A stretch of 64,000 nucleotides of DNA from the NCBI RefSeq assembly GCF_009193215.1, contig NZ_VYVA01000003.1, positions 310,001 through 374,000 on the forward strand. The letters are read 5' to 3'. The first letter of the stretch is position 1; the number at the start of each line of letters is the position of its first letter. The DNA comes from Flavicella marina (GTDB lineage Bacteria; Bacteroidota; Bacteroidia; Flavobacteriales; Flavobacteriaceae). The position numbers and the translations under genes are program-made. Under the pieces are notes generated by a model, which was not told the origin of the DNA, searched no databases, and saw only the letters and a program-made list of their open reading frames with translations. This document shows positions 26,311 through 35,236 of this stretch, in pieces.

Positions 26311-27030
26311 TTAATTAACTTCAATAGGTGCACAAGTTGCTCCGTTGTTTTGAAGTTGTAAACTTGCATCTGAAGGGGAGAGGTATGGAATTCCTGCTCC
26401 TAAACCTCGAAGAATAAATAGCACTCCAATTAGAAAAACAAAATAAGGGATGGCTTTTTGAATGTTGTTTCTGAATTTTATAGAAAAAAGATGCTTGAAA
26501 TAAATAATCATCGTCATTAGTGGAATGGTTCCCACGCCATACAATAGCATGTATAAAAATCCTTGCTGAGGTGTTGCCATGGCAATAGCACCAACTACTG
26601 CCATATATACCATTCCACAGGGCAAGTATCCGTTTAAGAAGCCTATTACAAAGAGAGAAGAAAAACTGTTTTTTTTCAAGCGACTTCCTAACCCTGATTT
26701 TATTCTACCTACAATTTGATAAAGAGGAGTCGTTACTTCAATTTTTCGAATCCAGTTTTTGGGCAACAGTATATAACCGACAATAATAACTCCAATGATT
26801 ATCGATAACCTCTGTTGGAACCCAGATAAGAAAAGACCTTTTCCAAGAAAACCAAACAACAGACCAATGCTTCCATATGCAAGAATTCTACCAATATGAT
26901 AAAGTGAAATTTTTATAGTTTTGGAGGCTCTCGTGTCTTTGTGTACCGGCAAAACCATTGCAATCGGACCACACATGCCAATGCAATGAAAACTCCCTAG
27001 TAGTCCTAACAGAAATGCTGAATATAACAT
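26311..27030 (-). CDS. sulfite exporter TauE/SafE-like membrane protein of the cco cluster
   Basis: A 239-residue protein with about six membrane helices, beginning GLLGSFHCIGMCGPIAMVLP; the HCxGMCGP motif is typical of the family members found beside cbb3 oxidase genes, where a role in copper handling is proposed. Another conserved turn is GFLNGYLPCGMVY. It follows ccoH by 3 bases and is the last gene of the ccoG-ccoH run. Its exact role is not settled. Confidence 0.85.
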   Translation of the reverse strand: MLYSAFLLGLLGSFHCIGMCGPIAMVLPVHKDTRASKTIKISLYHIGRILAYGSIGLLFGFLGKGLFLSGFQQRLSIIIGVIIVGYILLPKNWIRKIEVTTPLYQIVGRIKSGLGSRLKKNSFSSLFVIGFLNGYLPCGMVYMAVVGAIAMATPQQGFLYMLLYGVGTIPLMTMIIYFKHLFSIKFRNNIQKAIPYFVFLIGVLFILRGLGAGIPYLSPSDASLQLQNNGATCAPIEVN

Positions 27031-27033
27031 GTA

Positions 27034-27489
27034 TTAATAATTAATACTGTGTTGAAATAAATAAGTTTCATCTGAAACATTCCACTCTATTTTTAAGTCC
27101 CAACGGCCACTGATTAATACCTCATCAGAGATAAATTGGCTGTGTGAATTTTTGAGTGAAATAGGGATGATTACATCGAGTATTTTATCTGATGGCCTGT
27201 ATAAATAGATGGTTCCTTTTATCTTTTCAGATGAAAAATTTGTTGGGAAATTGACTGTAATTCCTTTCTCGACTCTATCGACATTGATGTTCGTTTCTAG
27301 TTTTTTTGCATTGTTTAATTTATCAATGCGCTGTTGGTATTCTAACTCATCTTTATAATAATCCTTGGCAACCAAATCGTACTCATAATTGCTGTCTGTC
27401 GTTGTTTTGATTACAAAGTACAAGATAAAACCAATAAACAGTACAAATGCAATTACGATTCCCGTTCCCCAATTAATTTTTTTCATCAT
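27034..27489 (-). CDS. ccoH: FixH/CcoH-like cbb3 oxidase assembly protein
   Basis: A 151-residue single-pass membrane protein. The N-terminal helix lies at about residues 8-28 and is followed by YDLVAKDYYKDELEYQQRIDK, the family's conserved segment, and then a periplasmic beta domain. It assists maturation of cbb3-type cytochrome oxidase. It lies 25 bases after ccoG and 3 bases before the TauE/SafE-like gene. Confidence 0.88.
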   Translation of the reverse strand: MMKKINWGTGIVIAFVLFIGFILYFVIKTTTDSNYEYDLVAKDYYKDELEYQQRIDKLNNAKKLETNINVDRVEKGITVNFPTNFSSEKIKGTIYLYRPSDKILDVIIPISLKNSHSQFISDEVLISGRWDLKIEWNVSDETYLFQHSINY

Positions 27490-27514
27490 CTTCTTGTTTT
27501 TGCGAATGGTAAAG

Positions 27515-28933
27515 TTATCTAAAACTTCTTGGTCCCATAAAGTTTGTGGTGGTAGTTTCTATCAGTTTTCCTTTTGAAAAGACTCCTATTTTTAAATTCT
27601 CTTTTGAGTCTTTTAAATGTTGACGTGGAATCTCAATAAACAAAGACCCTCCATAAAAATTTTCTTTGTCGATATCAAAATCATCTTTTCCAATTAGCTG
27701 TATCGTCCCTTCATGTGAAATTAATTCAAAATGAATGTCTTCAATTCTTTGTGAGGTTTTATTTATCAATTTATAGGTGTATACATTGCTAATAATATTG
27801 TTTTCTTTGGTTTTGTAGAGTTCACCTGGTAAACGTAAAATAGTAGCTTCCACATCGTTTCTCAAAAATAACATGGTAACCAGTACTGCTATCAAAATAG
27901 AAAGCACAGCTGTATAGCCTTTAACTCTTAAATTAAATTCAAAGGGGGTGTTGTTTTCAATTCCATCTTCAGAGGCATATCGAATCAAACCTGTTGGCAA
28001 GTTTACGTTTTCCATCATCAAGTCACAAGCATCAATACAAGCGGTACAGTTTACGCATTCTAATTGTGTTCCGTTTCTGATGTCGATTCCCGTTGGGCAA
28101 ACATGTACACATTGTCCACAATCAATACAATCGCCTTTTCCTGTTGACTCTCTGTCTTCGTTTTTCTTAAATTTGGCTCTACCTTCTTCCTTTTCACCAC
28201 GTTTGTAATCGTATGCTACATTGATAGATTTGTTATCTAGTAATACACCTTGTAGTCTACCATAAGGACACGCAATGATACATACCTGTTCTCTAAACCA
28301 AGCGAAAATAAAATAGAATACCCCTGTGAAAATCAAAAGTAACGAAAGGCCTTTTACATGTTCTTTTGGTGGATCGGTAATAATTTCAATCAGGGCATCA
28401 CTACCGATAAAATATGCCAAGAATACATTAGAAATTACAAAAGAAATTAAGAAATAAACGAACCATTTAAGGAGTCGCTTTCTGATTTTTTCTGCATTCC
28501 ATTTTTGTTTGTCTAGTCGTATTTGTGCACCTCTATCACCGTCAATCAAATATTCTATTTTTCTGAAAACCATTTCCATAAAAATGGTTTGCGGACAGAT
28601 CCATCCACAAAATATTCTTCCATAGATTACGGTGAATAGAATGATAAAGACCACACCTATTATCATTGATATAACCATCAAATGAAAATCTTGTGGCCAA
28701 AAAGGAATTCCGAATATATTGAAACGTCTCTCAAGGATGTTGAACATCAAAAATTGATTGCCGTTAATTTTAATAAACGGCGAAACCAACAATAATGTTA
28801 ACAGAAGCCAACTTACATAAGTACGATACTTGTAATACCGACCTGTAGGTTTTTTGGGGTACACCCACTTACGACCACCGTCGTCTGTCATGGTACCTAA
28901 GGTATCTCTAAAAGCTTCTTGTTTTTGATCCAT
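27515..28933 (-). CDS. ccoG: cytochrome c oxidase accessory protein CcoG (FixG/RdxA)
   Basis: A 472-residue membrane ferredoxin-type protein thought to reduce copper for cbb3 oxidase assembly. It has several membrane helices, FCGWICPQTIFMEMVF, ACPYGRLQG and two 4Fe-4S motifs (CIDCGQCVHVCPTG and CVNCTACIDACD). The C-terminal part is an Ig-like periplasmic domain. It is separated from ccoP by 60 bases containing a terminator hairpin on this strand, so its expression may be lower than that of the structural genes. Confidence 0.95.
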   Translation of the reverse strand: MDQKQEAFRDTLGTMTDDGGRKWVYPKKPTGRYYKYRTYVSWLLLTLLLVSPFIKINGNQFLMFNILERRFNIFGIPFWPQDFHLMVISMIIGVVFIILFTVIYGRIFCGWICPQTIFMEMVFRKIEYLIDGDRGAQIRLDKQKWNAEKIRKRLLKWFVYFLISFVISNVFLAYFIGSDALIEIITDPPKEHVKGLSLLLIFTGVFYFIFAWFREQVCIIACPYGRLQGVLLDNKSINVAYDYKRGEKEEGRAKFKKNEDRESTGKGDCIDCGQCVHVCPTGIDIRNGTQLECVNCTACIDACDLMMENVNLPTGLIRYASEDGIENNTPFEFNLRVKGYTAVLSILIAVLVTMLFLRNDVEATILRLPGELYKTKENNIISNVYTYKLINKTSQRIEDIHFELISHEGTIQLIGKDDFDIDKENFYGGSLFIEIPRQHLKDSKENLKIGVFSKGKLIETTTTNFMGPRSFR

Positions 28934-28950
28934 ATAACTCTATAAAAACG

Positions 28951-28986
28951 AAAAAAAATCGTTGGTATTCAGTAACACCAACGATT
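28951..28986 (-). terminator. hairpin terminator between ccoP and ccoG
   Basis: AATCGTTGGT (28957-28966) pairs with ACCAACGATT (28977-28986). Read on the minus strand the stem is followed by a run of eight T. It would end or attenuate transcripts from ccoS-ccoNO-ccoQ-ccoP. Confidence 0.8.
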
Positions 28987-28993
28987 AAGAAAT

Positions 28994-29860
28994 TTATTCT
29001 CCTTCCCATTTGTCTCCTTCTGGAGCTTTTGCATTCTCTGGGTTGGTGCCTTGTAAACTTATAACGTAGTTTGCAATTTGTTGAATTTTTTCTGGGCTAA
29101 AACTGTTTTTCCAAGCAATCATCCCTTTTCCATCACGTCCTCCATTTGAAATGGTGTTGTATACATTTTTGATACCACCACCAAGAATCCAGTATTCATC
29201 TGTAAGGTTTGGTCCGATAGAACCACGTCCATCTACCATATGACAAGCGGCACAGTTTTGCTTGAATAATTTTTTTCCTTTACTCAAAGCGCCAGCATCT
29301 GCACTAGCTTCCATATTGCTTAGGTCAATAGTTTTTACTGTTTTTTTGTACGCTTCAACTTCAGCTTTTGCGATGGCAACTTGTTCTATGTATTCTTCTT
29401 GAGTAGATTGGCCACCTAGTAGTTCGTAGTACCCTAAATAAACTCCTGCAAATACAATCGTTGCATAGAACATATACAGCCACCATGGTGGTAGATCGTT
29501 GTCAAGCTCCTTGATACCATCGTAATCGTGTTCAAGAATAATGTCTTTCTCTTCACTTATAGGTTTGGTTTTTGAGAGTGCTTGTACTAAGCTTTTCCAA
29601 TCTTTTATTGAATTCGCTTCTTTTTTTGCATAATAAGCAGCTCTTTCTTCTTCAGAAATATGATCTGTGTAAAGGTTCTCTGAAGCGACTTTTATTTTTT
29701 CAATCACCACCAAAGCTAAAATCACGATTAAGTAAAATGCTGCAATTGAGGGGTGAGTAAATCCAAGTTCATCGCCAGGGGTCATGAGTTCGGTTATAAC
29801 GAATACTACCAAAAATATTGAGAATATTCTAAGAAACGGAGCTGGTAGTTTAGTTTTCAT
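28994..29860 (-). CDS. ccoP: cbb3-type cytochrome c oxidase subunit III (one haem)
   Basis: A 288-residue membrane-bound c-type cytochrome that passes electrons to the catalytic subunit. It has helices at about residues 12-27, 38-55 and 127-147, then one cytochrome c domain with CAACH (Cys203, Cys206, His207) and a distal Met in KGMIAWKN. Proteobacterial CcoP has two haem motifs; only one is present here, as is common in Bacteroidota. It overlaps ccoQ by 11 bases. Confidence 0.94.
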   Translation of the reverse strand: MKTKLPAPFLRIFSIFLVVFVITELMTPGDELGFTHPSIAAFYLIVILALVVIEKIKVASENLYTDHISEEERAAYYAKKEANSIKDWKSLVQALSKTKPISEEKDIILEHDYDGIKELDNDLPPWWLYMFYATIVFAGVYLGYYELLGGQSTQEEYIEQVAIAKAEVEAYKKTVKTIDLSNMEASADAGALSKGKKLFKQNCAACHMVDGRGSIGPNLTDEYWILGGGIKNVYNTISNGGRDGKGMIAWKNSFSPEKIQQIANYVISLQGTNPENAKAPEGDKWEGE

Positions 29861-30056
29861 ATAGATTGTTTTTTGTGTTTTGTAATGCGTCTTTTTCGAA
29901 AGGAATTTGACTTACTTTATCTAAATATTCTTTTTTTGAACTGAATACCCACCAAAACAAGGCAGTGAAGAATATAAAGAAAATCAAAAGTGATATGATA
30001 GGATATATTTCGATTCCTTCTATTTCAGTCATATGGTGTTTTATAAATTTCAACAT
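29850..30056 (-). CDS. ccoQ: CcoQ/FixQ-like subunit of cbb3 oxidase
   Basis: A 68-residue single-helix protein (helix at about residues 18-40, YPIISLLIFFIFFTALFWWV) typical of CcoQ, which stabilises the oxidase. The ATG at 30056 (MLKFIKHHM) is preferred over the second Met at residue 9 because homologues keep this N-terminus. It lies between ccoNO and ccoP and overlaps ccoP by 11 bases. Confidence 0.88.
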   Translation of the reverse strand: MLKFIKHHMTEIEGIEIYPIISLLIFFIFFTALFWWVFSSKKEYLDKVSQIPFEKDALQNTKNNLYEN

Positions 30057-30066
30057 GTTCTAAAAT

Positions 30067-32250
30067 TTATTTTTGTGAATCTTTTACTTTGATATCTGTC
30101 CCTAATCGTTGCAAATAAGCAATCAAAGCAACAATTTCTCTTTTGTGAATTGGTACAAACTCTTCACCTGCAGCTAAAGCAGCATTTTTCTCAGCTTCGT
30201 AATTTTCGACAAAAGAAGGGTCTTGGTGCAAGTTTTTTTCAACTTGTTGCGCTTGCGCCAATAAATTTGCTTGTGCTTCAGAAATTTCTTGTTCAGTGTA
30301 AGGAACTCCTAATGTGACCATAGCTTCCATTTTACTTTCTGTAGCTGAAGTATCAAGTGTGTTGTTTGTCAACCATTGATAACGTGGCATAATAGAACCT
30401 GGAGATGTAGACTGTGGATCGTACATATGGTTGAAATGCCAGCTATCTGAATATTTCAATCCCTCTCTATGTAAATCTGGCCCCGTACGTTTAGAACCCC
30501 ATAAGAATGGATGGTCGTACACAAATTCACCTGCTTTAGAGTATTCTCCATATCGTTCAACCTCAGAACGGAAAGGTCTTACCATTTGTGAGTGACAACT
30601 CACACAACCTTCTCTAATATATAAATCTCTACCTTCAAGCTCTAATGGTGTATATGGTTTTACACTTGTAATGGTAGGAATGTTTGAATCTATCATCAAG
30701 GTTGGAATGATTTGTACCGCTCCTCCGATTAAGATAGTAACAGTTGCCAATAACGTTAGCTTTACTGGTTTTCTTTCTAGAACCTCGTGCCAACCTTCAC
30801 CAGCCATTCTTGCTTTTCCAACTTTTTTCAATGCAGGTGCTTCAGCCAAATCATCTTCAACAGCAGATCCGGATTGGATTGTTTTTACAATGTTAAATAA
30901 CATTACAAAAGCACCGGCGATATACATAGAACCACCAATAGCACGCATCCAATACATTGGGATGATTTGTGTAACCGTTTCTAAGAAATTACCATACATT
31001 AAAGTACCATCTGGGTTGAATTGTTTCCACATAGAAGCTTGTACAAATCCTGCAACATACATTGGTAACGCATATAAAATGATTCCTAATGTACCGATCC
31101 AAAAGTGTGTGTTGGCAAGTTTCGTTGAGAATAATGTTGTCTTAAACATTCTTGGCACCAACCAATAAATCATACCAAAAGCTAAGAAACCATTCCATGC
31201 TAAGGCGCCTACGTGTACGTGAGCAACAATCCAATCTGTAAAGTGCGCTATTGCATTTACATTTTTTAAAGATAGCATAGGTCCTTCGAAAGTCGCCATA
31301 CCATATCCGGTAATCGCAACTACCATAAATTTTAAAACAGGGTCAGTACGAACTTTATCCCATGCACCACGCAAGGTTAACAACCCATTGATCATACCAC
31401 CCCAAGATGGAGCAATTAGCATTATTGAGAATGCAACACCTAAGTTTTGTGCCCAGTCTGGCAATGCAGTATATAATAAATGGTGTGGTCCTGCCCAGAT
31501 GTAAATAAAAATCAATGACCAGAAGTGAACTATAGACAATCGATAAGAGTATACTGGTCTGTTCGCCGCTTTCGGTACAAAATAGTACATCAGTCCTAAG
31601 AATGGTGTCGTTAAGAAAAAGGCAACAGCATTATGTCCATACCACCATTGTACTAATGCATCTTGAACTCCTGCATAAACAGAGTAACTTTTCATAAAAG
31701 AAATCGGAAGCTCTAAACTGTTAAATATGTGCAAAACAGCAACGGTAACAAACGTACCTAAATAGAACCAAATTGCCACATACATATGACGTTCTCTACG
31801 TTTGATAATTGTACCAATTAAGTTGGCACCAAATGCTACCCATACCAACGCGATCGCAATGTCAATTGGCCATTCTAATTCGGCATATTCTTTACTTGTA
31901 GTGTAACCTAAAGGAAGCGTAATGGCAGCAGCAACAATAATAGCTTGCCATCCCCAAAAATTGAATTTACTTAAAAAGTCACTCCACATTCTAGCTTTTA
32001 ATAGACGCTGAGAAGAATAGTAGACTCCGGCGTAAATCGCATTTCCGACAAAGGCAAATATCACTGCGTTTGTATGCAGAGGACGTAAACGACCAAAACT
32101 AAGCCAAGATATTCCGTTTGTCATGTTCGGAAAAAGAAACATAAGTGCTAAAAGCAGTCCGACGGTCATTCCAATAATACCCCAGAATATGGTAGCATAG
32201 ATGAAATTCTTGACAATTTTGTTATCGTAATAAAACTGTTGTACTTCCAT
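30067..32250 (-). CDS. ccoN: cbb3-type cytochrome c oxidase, fused subunits I and II (CcoN-CcoO)
   Basis: A 727-residue fusion. Residues 1-460 are the 12-helix catalytic subunit, with haem and copper ligands in WWYGHNAVAFF (His206), GPHHLLY (His256, His257) and IVAHVHVGAL. Residues 495 to the end carry one more helix and the CcoO cytochrome c domain with CVSCH (549-553) and a probable Met ligand in PGSIMPRYQWL. This is the oxygen-reducing proton pump with high oxygen affinity. It follows ccoS by 3 bases. Confidence 0.96.
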   Translation of the reverse strand: MEVQQFYYDNKIVKNFIYATIFWGIIGMTVGLLLALMFLFPNMTNGISWLSFGRLRPLHTNAVIFAFVGNAIYAGVYYSSQRLLKARMWSDFLSKFNFWGWQAIIVAAAITLPLGYTTSKEYAELEWPIDIAIALVWVAFGANLIGTIIKRRERHMYVAIWFYLGTFVTVAVLHIFNSLELPISFMKSYSVYAGVQDALVQWWYGHNAVAFFLTTPFLGLMYYFVPKAANRPVYSYRLSIVHFWSLIFIYIWAGPHHLLYTALPDWAQNLGVAFSIMLIAPSWGGMINGLLTLRGAWDKVRTDPVLKFMVVAITGYGMATFEGPMLSLKNVNAIAHFTDWIVAHVHVGALAWNGFLAFGMIYWLVPRMFKTTLFSTKLANTHFWIGTLGIILYALPMYVAGFVQASMWKQFNPDGTLMYGNFLETVTQIIPMYWMRAIGGSMYIAGAFVMLFNIVKTIQSGSAVEDDLAEAPALKKVGKARMAGEGWHEVLERKPVKLTLLATVTILIGGAVQIIPTLMIDSNIPTITSVKPYTPLELEGRDLYIREGCVSCHSQMVRPFRSEVERYGEYSKAGEFVYDHPFLWGSKRTGPDLHREGLKYSDSWHFNHMYDPQSTSPGSIMPRYQWLTNNTLDTSATESKMEAMVTLGVPYTEQEISEAQANLLAQAQQVEKNLHQDPSFVENYEAEKNAALAAGEEFVPIHKREIVALIAYLQRLGTDIKVKDSQK

Positions 32251-32253
32251 GAA

Positions 32254-32451
32254 TTAAGAATTTGTTAGTTGTTTTTTTGTATTAGAATTTTTTTGTGAAG
32301 ATTTTTGAACTGGTTTGTCATCAAATAAGATTCGAACCGAGGGAGTATAAGAATCATCGTATTGCCCAGATTTCACCGCTTTTATAAAGGCTGTAAAAAA
32401 AATCAAGGCTACAATAAGGCTGATAGTTATCAGTAAATAAATGATACTCAT
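32254..32451 (-). CDS. ccoS: cbb3 oxidase maturation protein CcoS
   Basis: A 65-residue single-helix protein. The helix (about residues 3-24) is followed by the conserved KSGQYDDSYTPSVRILFDD, which identifies CcoS. It is needed for cofactor insertion into the oxidase. It is first in the ccoS-NO-Q-P run, 3 bases before ccoNO. A -7 box lies 22 bases upstream and an FNR-like palindrome 52 bases upstream. Confidence 0.92.
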   Translation of the reverse strand: MSIIYLLITISLIVALIFFTAFIKAVKSGQYDDSYTPSVRILFDDKPVQKSSQKNSNTKKQLTNS

Positions 32452-32472
32452 ATTCGGGATTTATATAGATGA

Positions 32473-32480
32473 CAAAAGTA
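32473..32480 (-). promoter_or_regulatory. -7 box (TACTTTTG) of the ccoS-NO-Q-P operon
   Basis: The minus-strand match to TAnnTTTG lies 22 bases before the ccoS ATG. No TTG is found at the -33 position, which would fit a promoter that needs an activator. Confidence 0.6.
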
Positions 32481-32502
32481 TCGTGGGCACCGTTTAGTAA
32501 AA

Positions 32503-32516
32503 ATGATAAATATCAT
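32503..32516. promoter_or_regulatory. FNR-like palindrome ahead of ccoS
   Basis: ATGATaaatATCAT is a perfect palindrome of two 5-base arms around 4 bases, matching FNR's TTGAT-N4-ATCAA except at the outer bases. Its centre (32509.5) is about 41 bases upstream of the start predicted from the -7 box, the usual place for a class II Crp/Fnr activator. Confidence 0.6.
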
Positions 32517-32651
32517 GTTTTTACTTTATTTGAAGGTGCTAGTTTTCTTTTGTTAATTTTTTTAACATTTACCCAAATATAGAGAATAATAGTTTCTTTT
32601 CAAAGATGTAAATATTTCGTTTGCAATAACTTCAAGTTAAATGAAGAATTT

Positions 32652-35048
32652 TCAACGCTTGCGATTGTTTAATGGTGTAGAAATGATATTTGTAATCACT
32701 GTGACAAATACAACCACAGAAATAGAACTTAATGGCATTAATATCGCCGCAATTACTGGAGATAGTTGCCCGGTAGTTGCAAAATAAAGCCCTACAAAAT
32801 TGTATAAAAACGAAAGGATAAAGCTAGCTTTTATCGTTGTGATTGCCTTTTTTGAAATTTTTAGAAACAAAGGCATTTTATTCAAAACATCAGCGTCGAT
32901 AATGGCATCACAGGCAGGTGAAAAAACATTTACATTTTCAGAAACAGCAATACCCACATTACTTTGGGCAAGTGCTCCTGCATCGTTCAGTCCATCTCCA
33001 AACATGACAATTTTTTCTTGGTTTAGTTGTTGTTTTTCAATGTATTTTAGTTTGTCATCTGGTTTTTGATTGAAAACAAAACTAGTTTCAGAAGGAAGGT
33101 TTCGACTCAAAAATTCTTTTTCTCCTTCGTTATCGCCAGATAAAACTGTTAGTTTATAGTGTTTGCTTAGTTTTTTAAACATTGCGAACATTCCTTTGCG
33201 GTAGTTGTTTTTAAAGATGAATTTTCCTTTGTATTGATGGTCAATATTGATGTGCACAGCCGTTTCGTTGACTTTGTCTTGTTGGGGTGCTTTGGCAAAA
33301 CTAGCAGATCCAATCATAATTTGTTGGTTACCGATTTTTGCTGTAATTCCTTTTCCGATCTCTTCTTTGAAAGAAATTAGTGCTGGTGAGCTAGTTTTGG
33401 TTTTTAAAGCCGCGTATAGCGCTCTACTTAGTGGATGATTTGAGTTTCGTAAAACAGCCGTAATGTTGGTCTGTTCTGTTGCTTCTAATTCAGTTCCTAC
33501 AAAATTTATTTTTTGTTCTTCAGGTGAGGTGATTGTTCCTGTTTTGTCAAAAATAAGCGCATTGATTTGAGCTAAGTTTTCAATGACACTCGCGTTTTTT
33601 AGATAGAATTTATGTTTTCCAAAAATTCGTATAACGTTTCCTAATGTGAATGGAGCGGATAAGGCTAAGGCACACGGACATGCAATGATCAATACTGCAC
33701 TAACCACGTTAACAGCAATTGTTTTATCTATGAAAAACCAATAACCACCTGAGATCATTGCTATTGCAAGAATCGCATAGGTGAAATATTGACTGATACG
33801 ATCGGTTATATTTTTGAATTGTTCATTTTTGTCTTTGTTGAAGACATCATTGCTCCAAAGTTGAGTGAGATAACTTTGAGAAACTGTCTTTATGGCTTCA
33901 ATTTCTATAACGCCAGACAGTTGTTTTCCTCCAGCAAATATTTTGTCGCCCGAGTTTTTAACTACAGGGTTGGCTTCACCTGTAACAAAGCTATAGTCTA
34001 TAAGCGCATTTCCTGAAATCATGATTCCATCAATCGGAATGAGCTCTTGATTTCTTATCAATAAACGATCCCCTTTTTTTACATCATATATTTGAATCGA
34101 TGTTTCATTGTCGTTTTTGATGCGAGTTACGGCTATTGGAAAATATGAAGTATAGTCTCGTTCGAAAGACAAAAAGCTATAGGTTCTTTGTTGGAAGAAC
34201 TTTCCGAGAAGTAAGAAGAAAACTAATCCTGTTAAACTATCAAAATAACCTTGTCCTAGATCAAAGAATATTTCAATAACACTTCGAACAAACAATACCA
34301 AGATTCCTAATGATATCGGTACATCAATATTTAATATACGATGCTTTAAGCCCTTGTAAGCTGAAGAGAAATAATCTTGGGCAGAGTATAAAAGCACTGG
34401 AAGTGCCATGAAGAACATGATCCATCTAAAAAAAATTTTGTATTGATTGAGCCAGTATTCATCGACTTCAAAATATTCTGGAAATGACAAAAACATGATG
34501 TTTCCAAAAGCAAAACCCGCCACGCCTAATTTGTAAATAAGGTCTTTGTTCGTTTTTTTATTTTTGTCTTTTTTTGTGTTTTCAAGACTGATGTATGGTT
34601 CGTAACCGATAGAGCTTAATAACAGTACAATCTCTTTGAGGGATATGCTATTTTTATCAAATACAATACGTACCGTTTTTTTAGGAAAATTAACCTGTGA
34701 CGATTGTATTTTCTCATTCAAACGATGCAGGTTCTCTAAAACCCAGATACAAGAGCTACAGTGTATGTGTGGGATGTTTAATGTAATGATACTTGTTGTT
34801 TCAGTATCAAATTCAAGTAGTTTTTCGGCAATCGTTTGATTATCGAGGTAATCGTATTTCCCTTGAATGTTTTCAGGGATTTTACCTGGTGACTGTTCGA
34901 AATCGTAATAAGAAGTTAGTTCGTTCTCATTTAAGATTTCAAAAACAGTTTTACAACCATTGCAACAAAAGTTTTTCTCATCAAAAAAAACAGCAGTTCG
35001 GTCGGTACATTCGGTACCACAGTGATAACAATTTTCTGTTTTATTCAT
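32652..35048 (-). CDS. ccoI: heavy metal (copper) translocating P-type ATPase, CcoI-like
   Basis: A 798-residue P1B ATPase that loads copper for cbb3 oxidase assembly. The N-terminus has a Cys-rich region (CYHCGTEC, then FCCNGC), followed by a metal-binding domain with HCSSC. Next come eight membrane helices with the CPCAL transport motif, the phosphorylation site DKTGT and the hinge GDGLND. The length and the Cys-rich start fit the CcoI/FixI group. It sits 200 bases upstream of ccoS and is divergent from a Crp/Fnr regulator. Confidence 0.94.
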   Translation of the reverse strand: MNKTENCYHCGTECTDRTAVFFDEKNFCCNGCKTVFEILNENELTSYYDFEQSPGKIPENIQGKYDYLDNQTIAEKLLEFDTETTSIITLNIPHIHCSSCIWVLENLHRLNEKIQSSQVNFPKKTVRIVFDKNSISLKEIVLLLSSIGYEPYISLENTKKDKNKKTNKDLIYKLGVAGFAFGNIMFLSFPEYFEVDEYWLNQYKIFFRWIMFFMALPVLLYSAQDYFSSAYKGLKHRILNIDVPISLGILVLFVRSVIEIFFDLGQGYFDSLTGLVFFLLLGKFFQQRTYSFLSFERDYTSYFPIAVTRIKNDNETSIQIYDVKKGDRLLIRNQELIPIDGIMISGNALIDYSFVTGEANPVVKNSGDKIFAGGKQLSGVIEIEAIKTVSQSYLTQLWSNDVFNKDKNEQFKNITDRISQYFTYAILAIAMISGGYWFFIDKTIAVNVVSAVLIIACPCALALSAPFTLGNVIRIFGKHKFYLKNASVIENLAQINALIFDKTGTITSPEEQKINFVGTELEATEQTNITAVLRNSNHPLSRALYAALKTKTSSPALISFKEEIGKGITAKIGNQQIMIGSASFAKAPQQDKVNETAVHINIDHQYKGKFIFKNNYRKGMFAMFKKLSKHYKLTVLSGDNEGEKEFLSRNLPSETSFVFNQKPDDKLKYIEKQQLNQEKIVMFGDGLNDAGALAQSNVGIAVSENVNVFSPACDAIIDADVLNKMPLFLKISKKAITTIKASFILSFLYNFVGLYFATTGQLSPVIAAILMPLSSISVVVFVTVITNIISTPLNNRKR

Positions 35049-35140
35049 GACTTTTATCGCGATTTATTCGAATTAGAAACTTCTTTTTATTCTAGAAAGA
35101 ACAACGTATGATTCGTGTTTTTCTGATCAAATATCAGTTT

Positions 35141-35148
35141 CAAATTTA
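35141..35148 (-). promoter_or_regulatory. -7 box (TAAATTTG) of ccoI
   Basis: The minus-strand match to TAnnTTTG is 92 bases before the ccoI ATG. It overlaps by one base an imperfect FNR-like site. Confidence 0.45.
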
Positions 35149-35161
35149 TGACAAAAATCAT
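35148..35161. promoter_or_regulatory. imperfect FNR-like site near the ccoI promoter
   Basis: ATGACaaaaATCAT has one mismatch in symmetry. It lies directly upstream of the ccoI -7 box, where bound protein would more likely block than activate. Confidence 0.35.
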
Positions 35162-35181
35162 AAGAATCTCTTTTTACTAGA

Positions 35182-35195
35182 ATGATAATTATCAG
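35182..35195. promoter_or_regulatory. FNR-like palindrome between ccoI and the Crp/Fnr gene
   Basis: ATGATaattATCAG contains the perfect 12-base palindrome TGATAATTATCA (35183-35194). Its centre is about 29 bases before the predicted start of the regulator gene, which suggests autoregulation, and about 52 bases from the ccoI start. Confidence 0.5.
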
Positions 35196-35205
35196 TATTA
35201 ATGAT

Positions 35206-35213
35206 TATCTTTG
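35206..35213 (+). promoter_or_regulatory. -7 box (TATCTTTG) of the Crp/Fnr regulator gene
   Basis: A strong TAnnTTTG match 23 bases before the ATG at 35237. It overlaps the alternative upstream ATG at 35201, which rules that start out. Confidence 0.65.
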
Positions 35214-35236
35214 TTAGAGAAATAATTATTAATATT

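Noticed and set aside
30671-31168. 165-codon open frame antisense to ccoNO
   Set aside because: A shadow of the strongly supported CcoN-CcoO gene, with no recognisable protein features.
35201-35236. Earlier ATG for the Crp/Fnr regulator
   Set aside because: This ATG lies inside or before the -7 box, so it would not be on the transcript.
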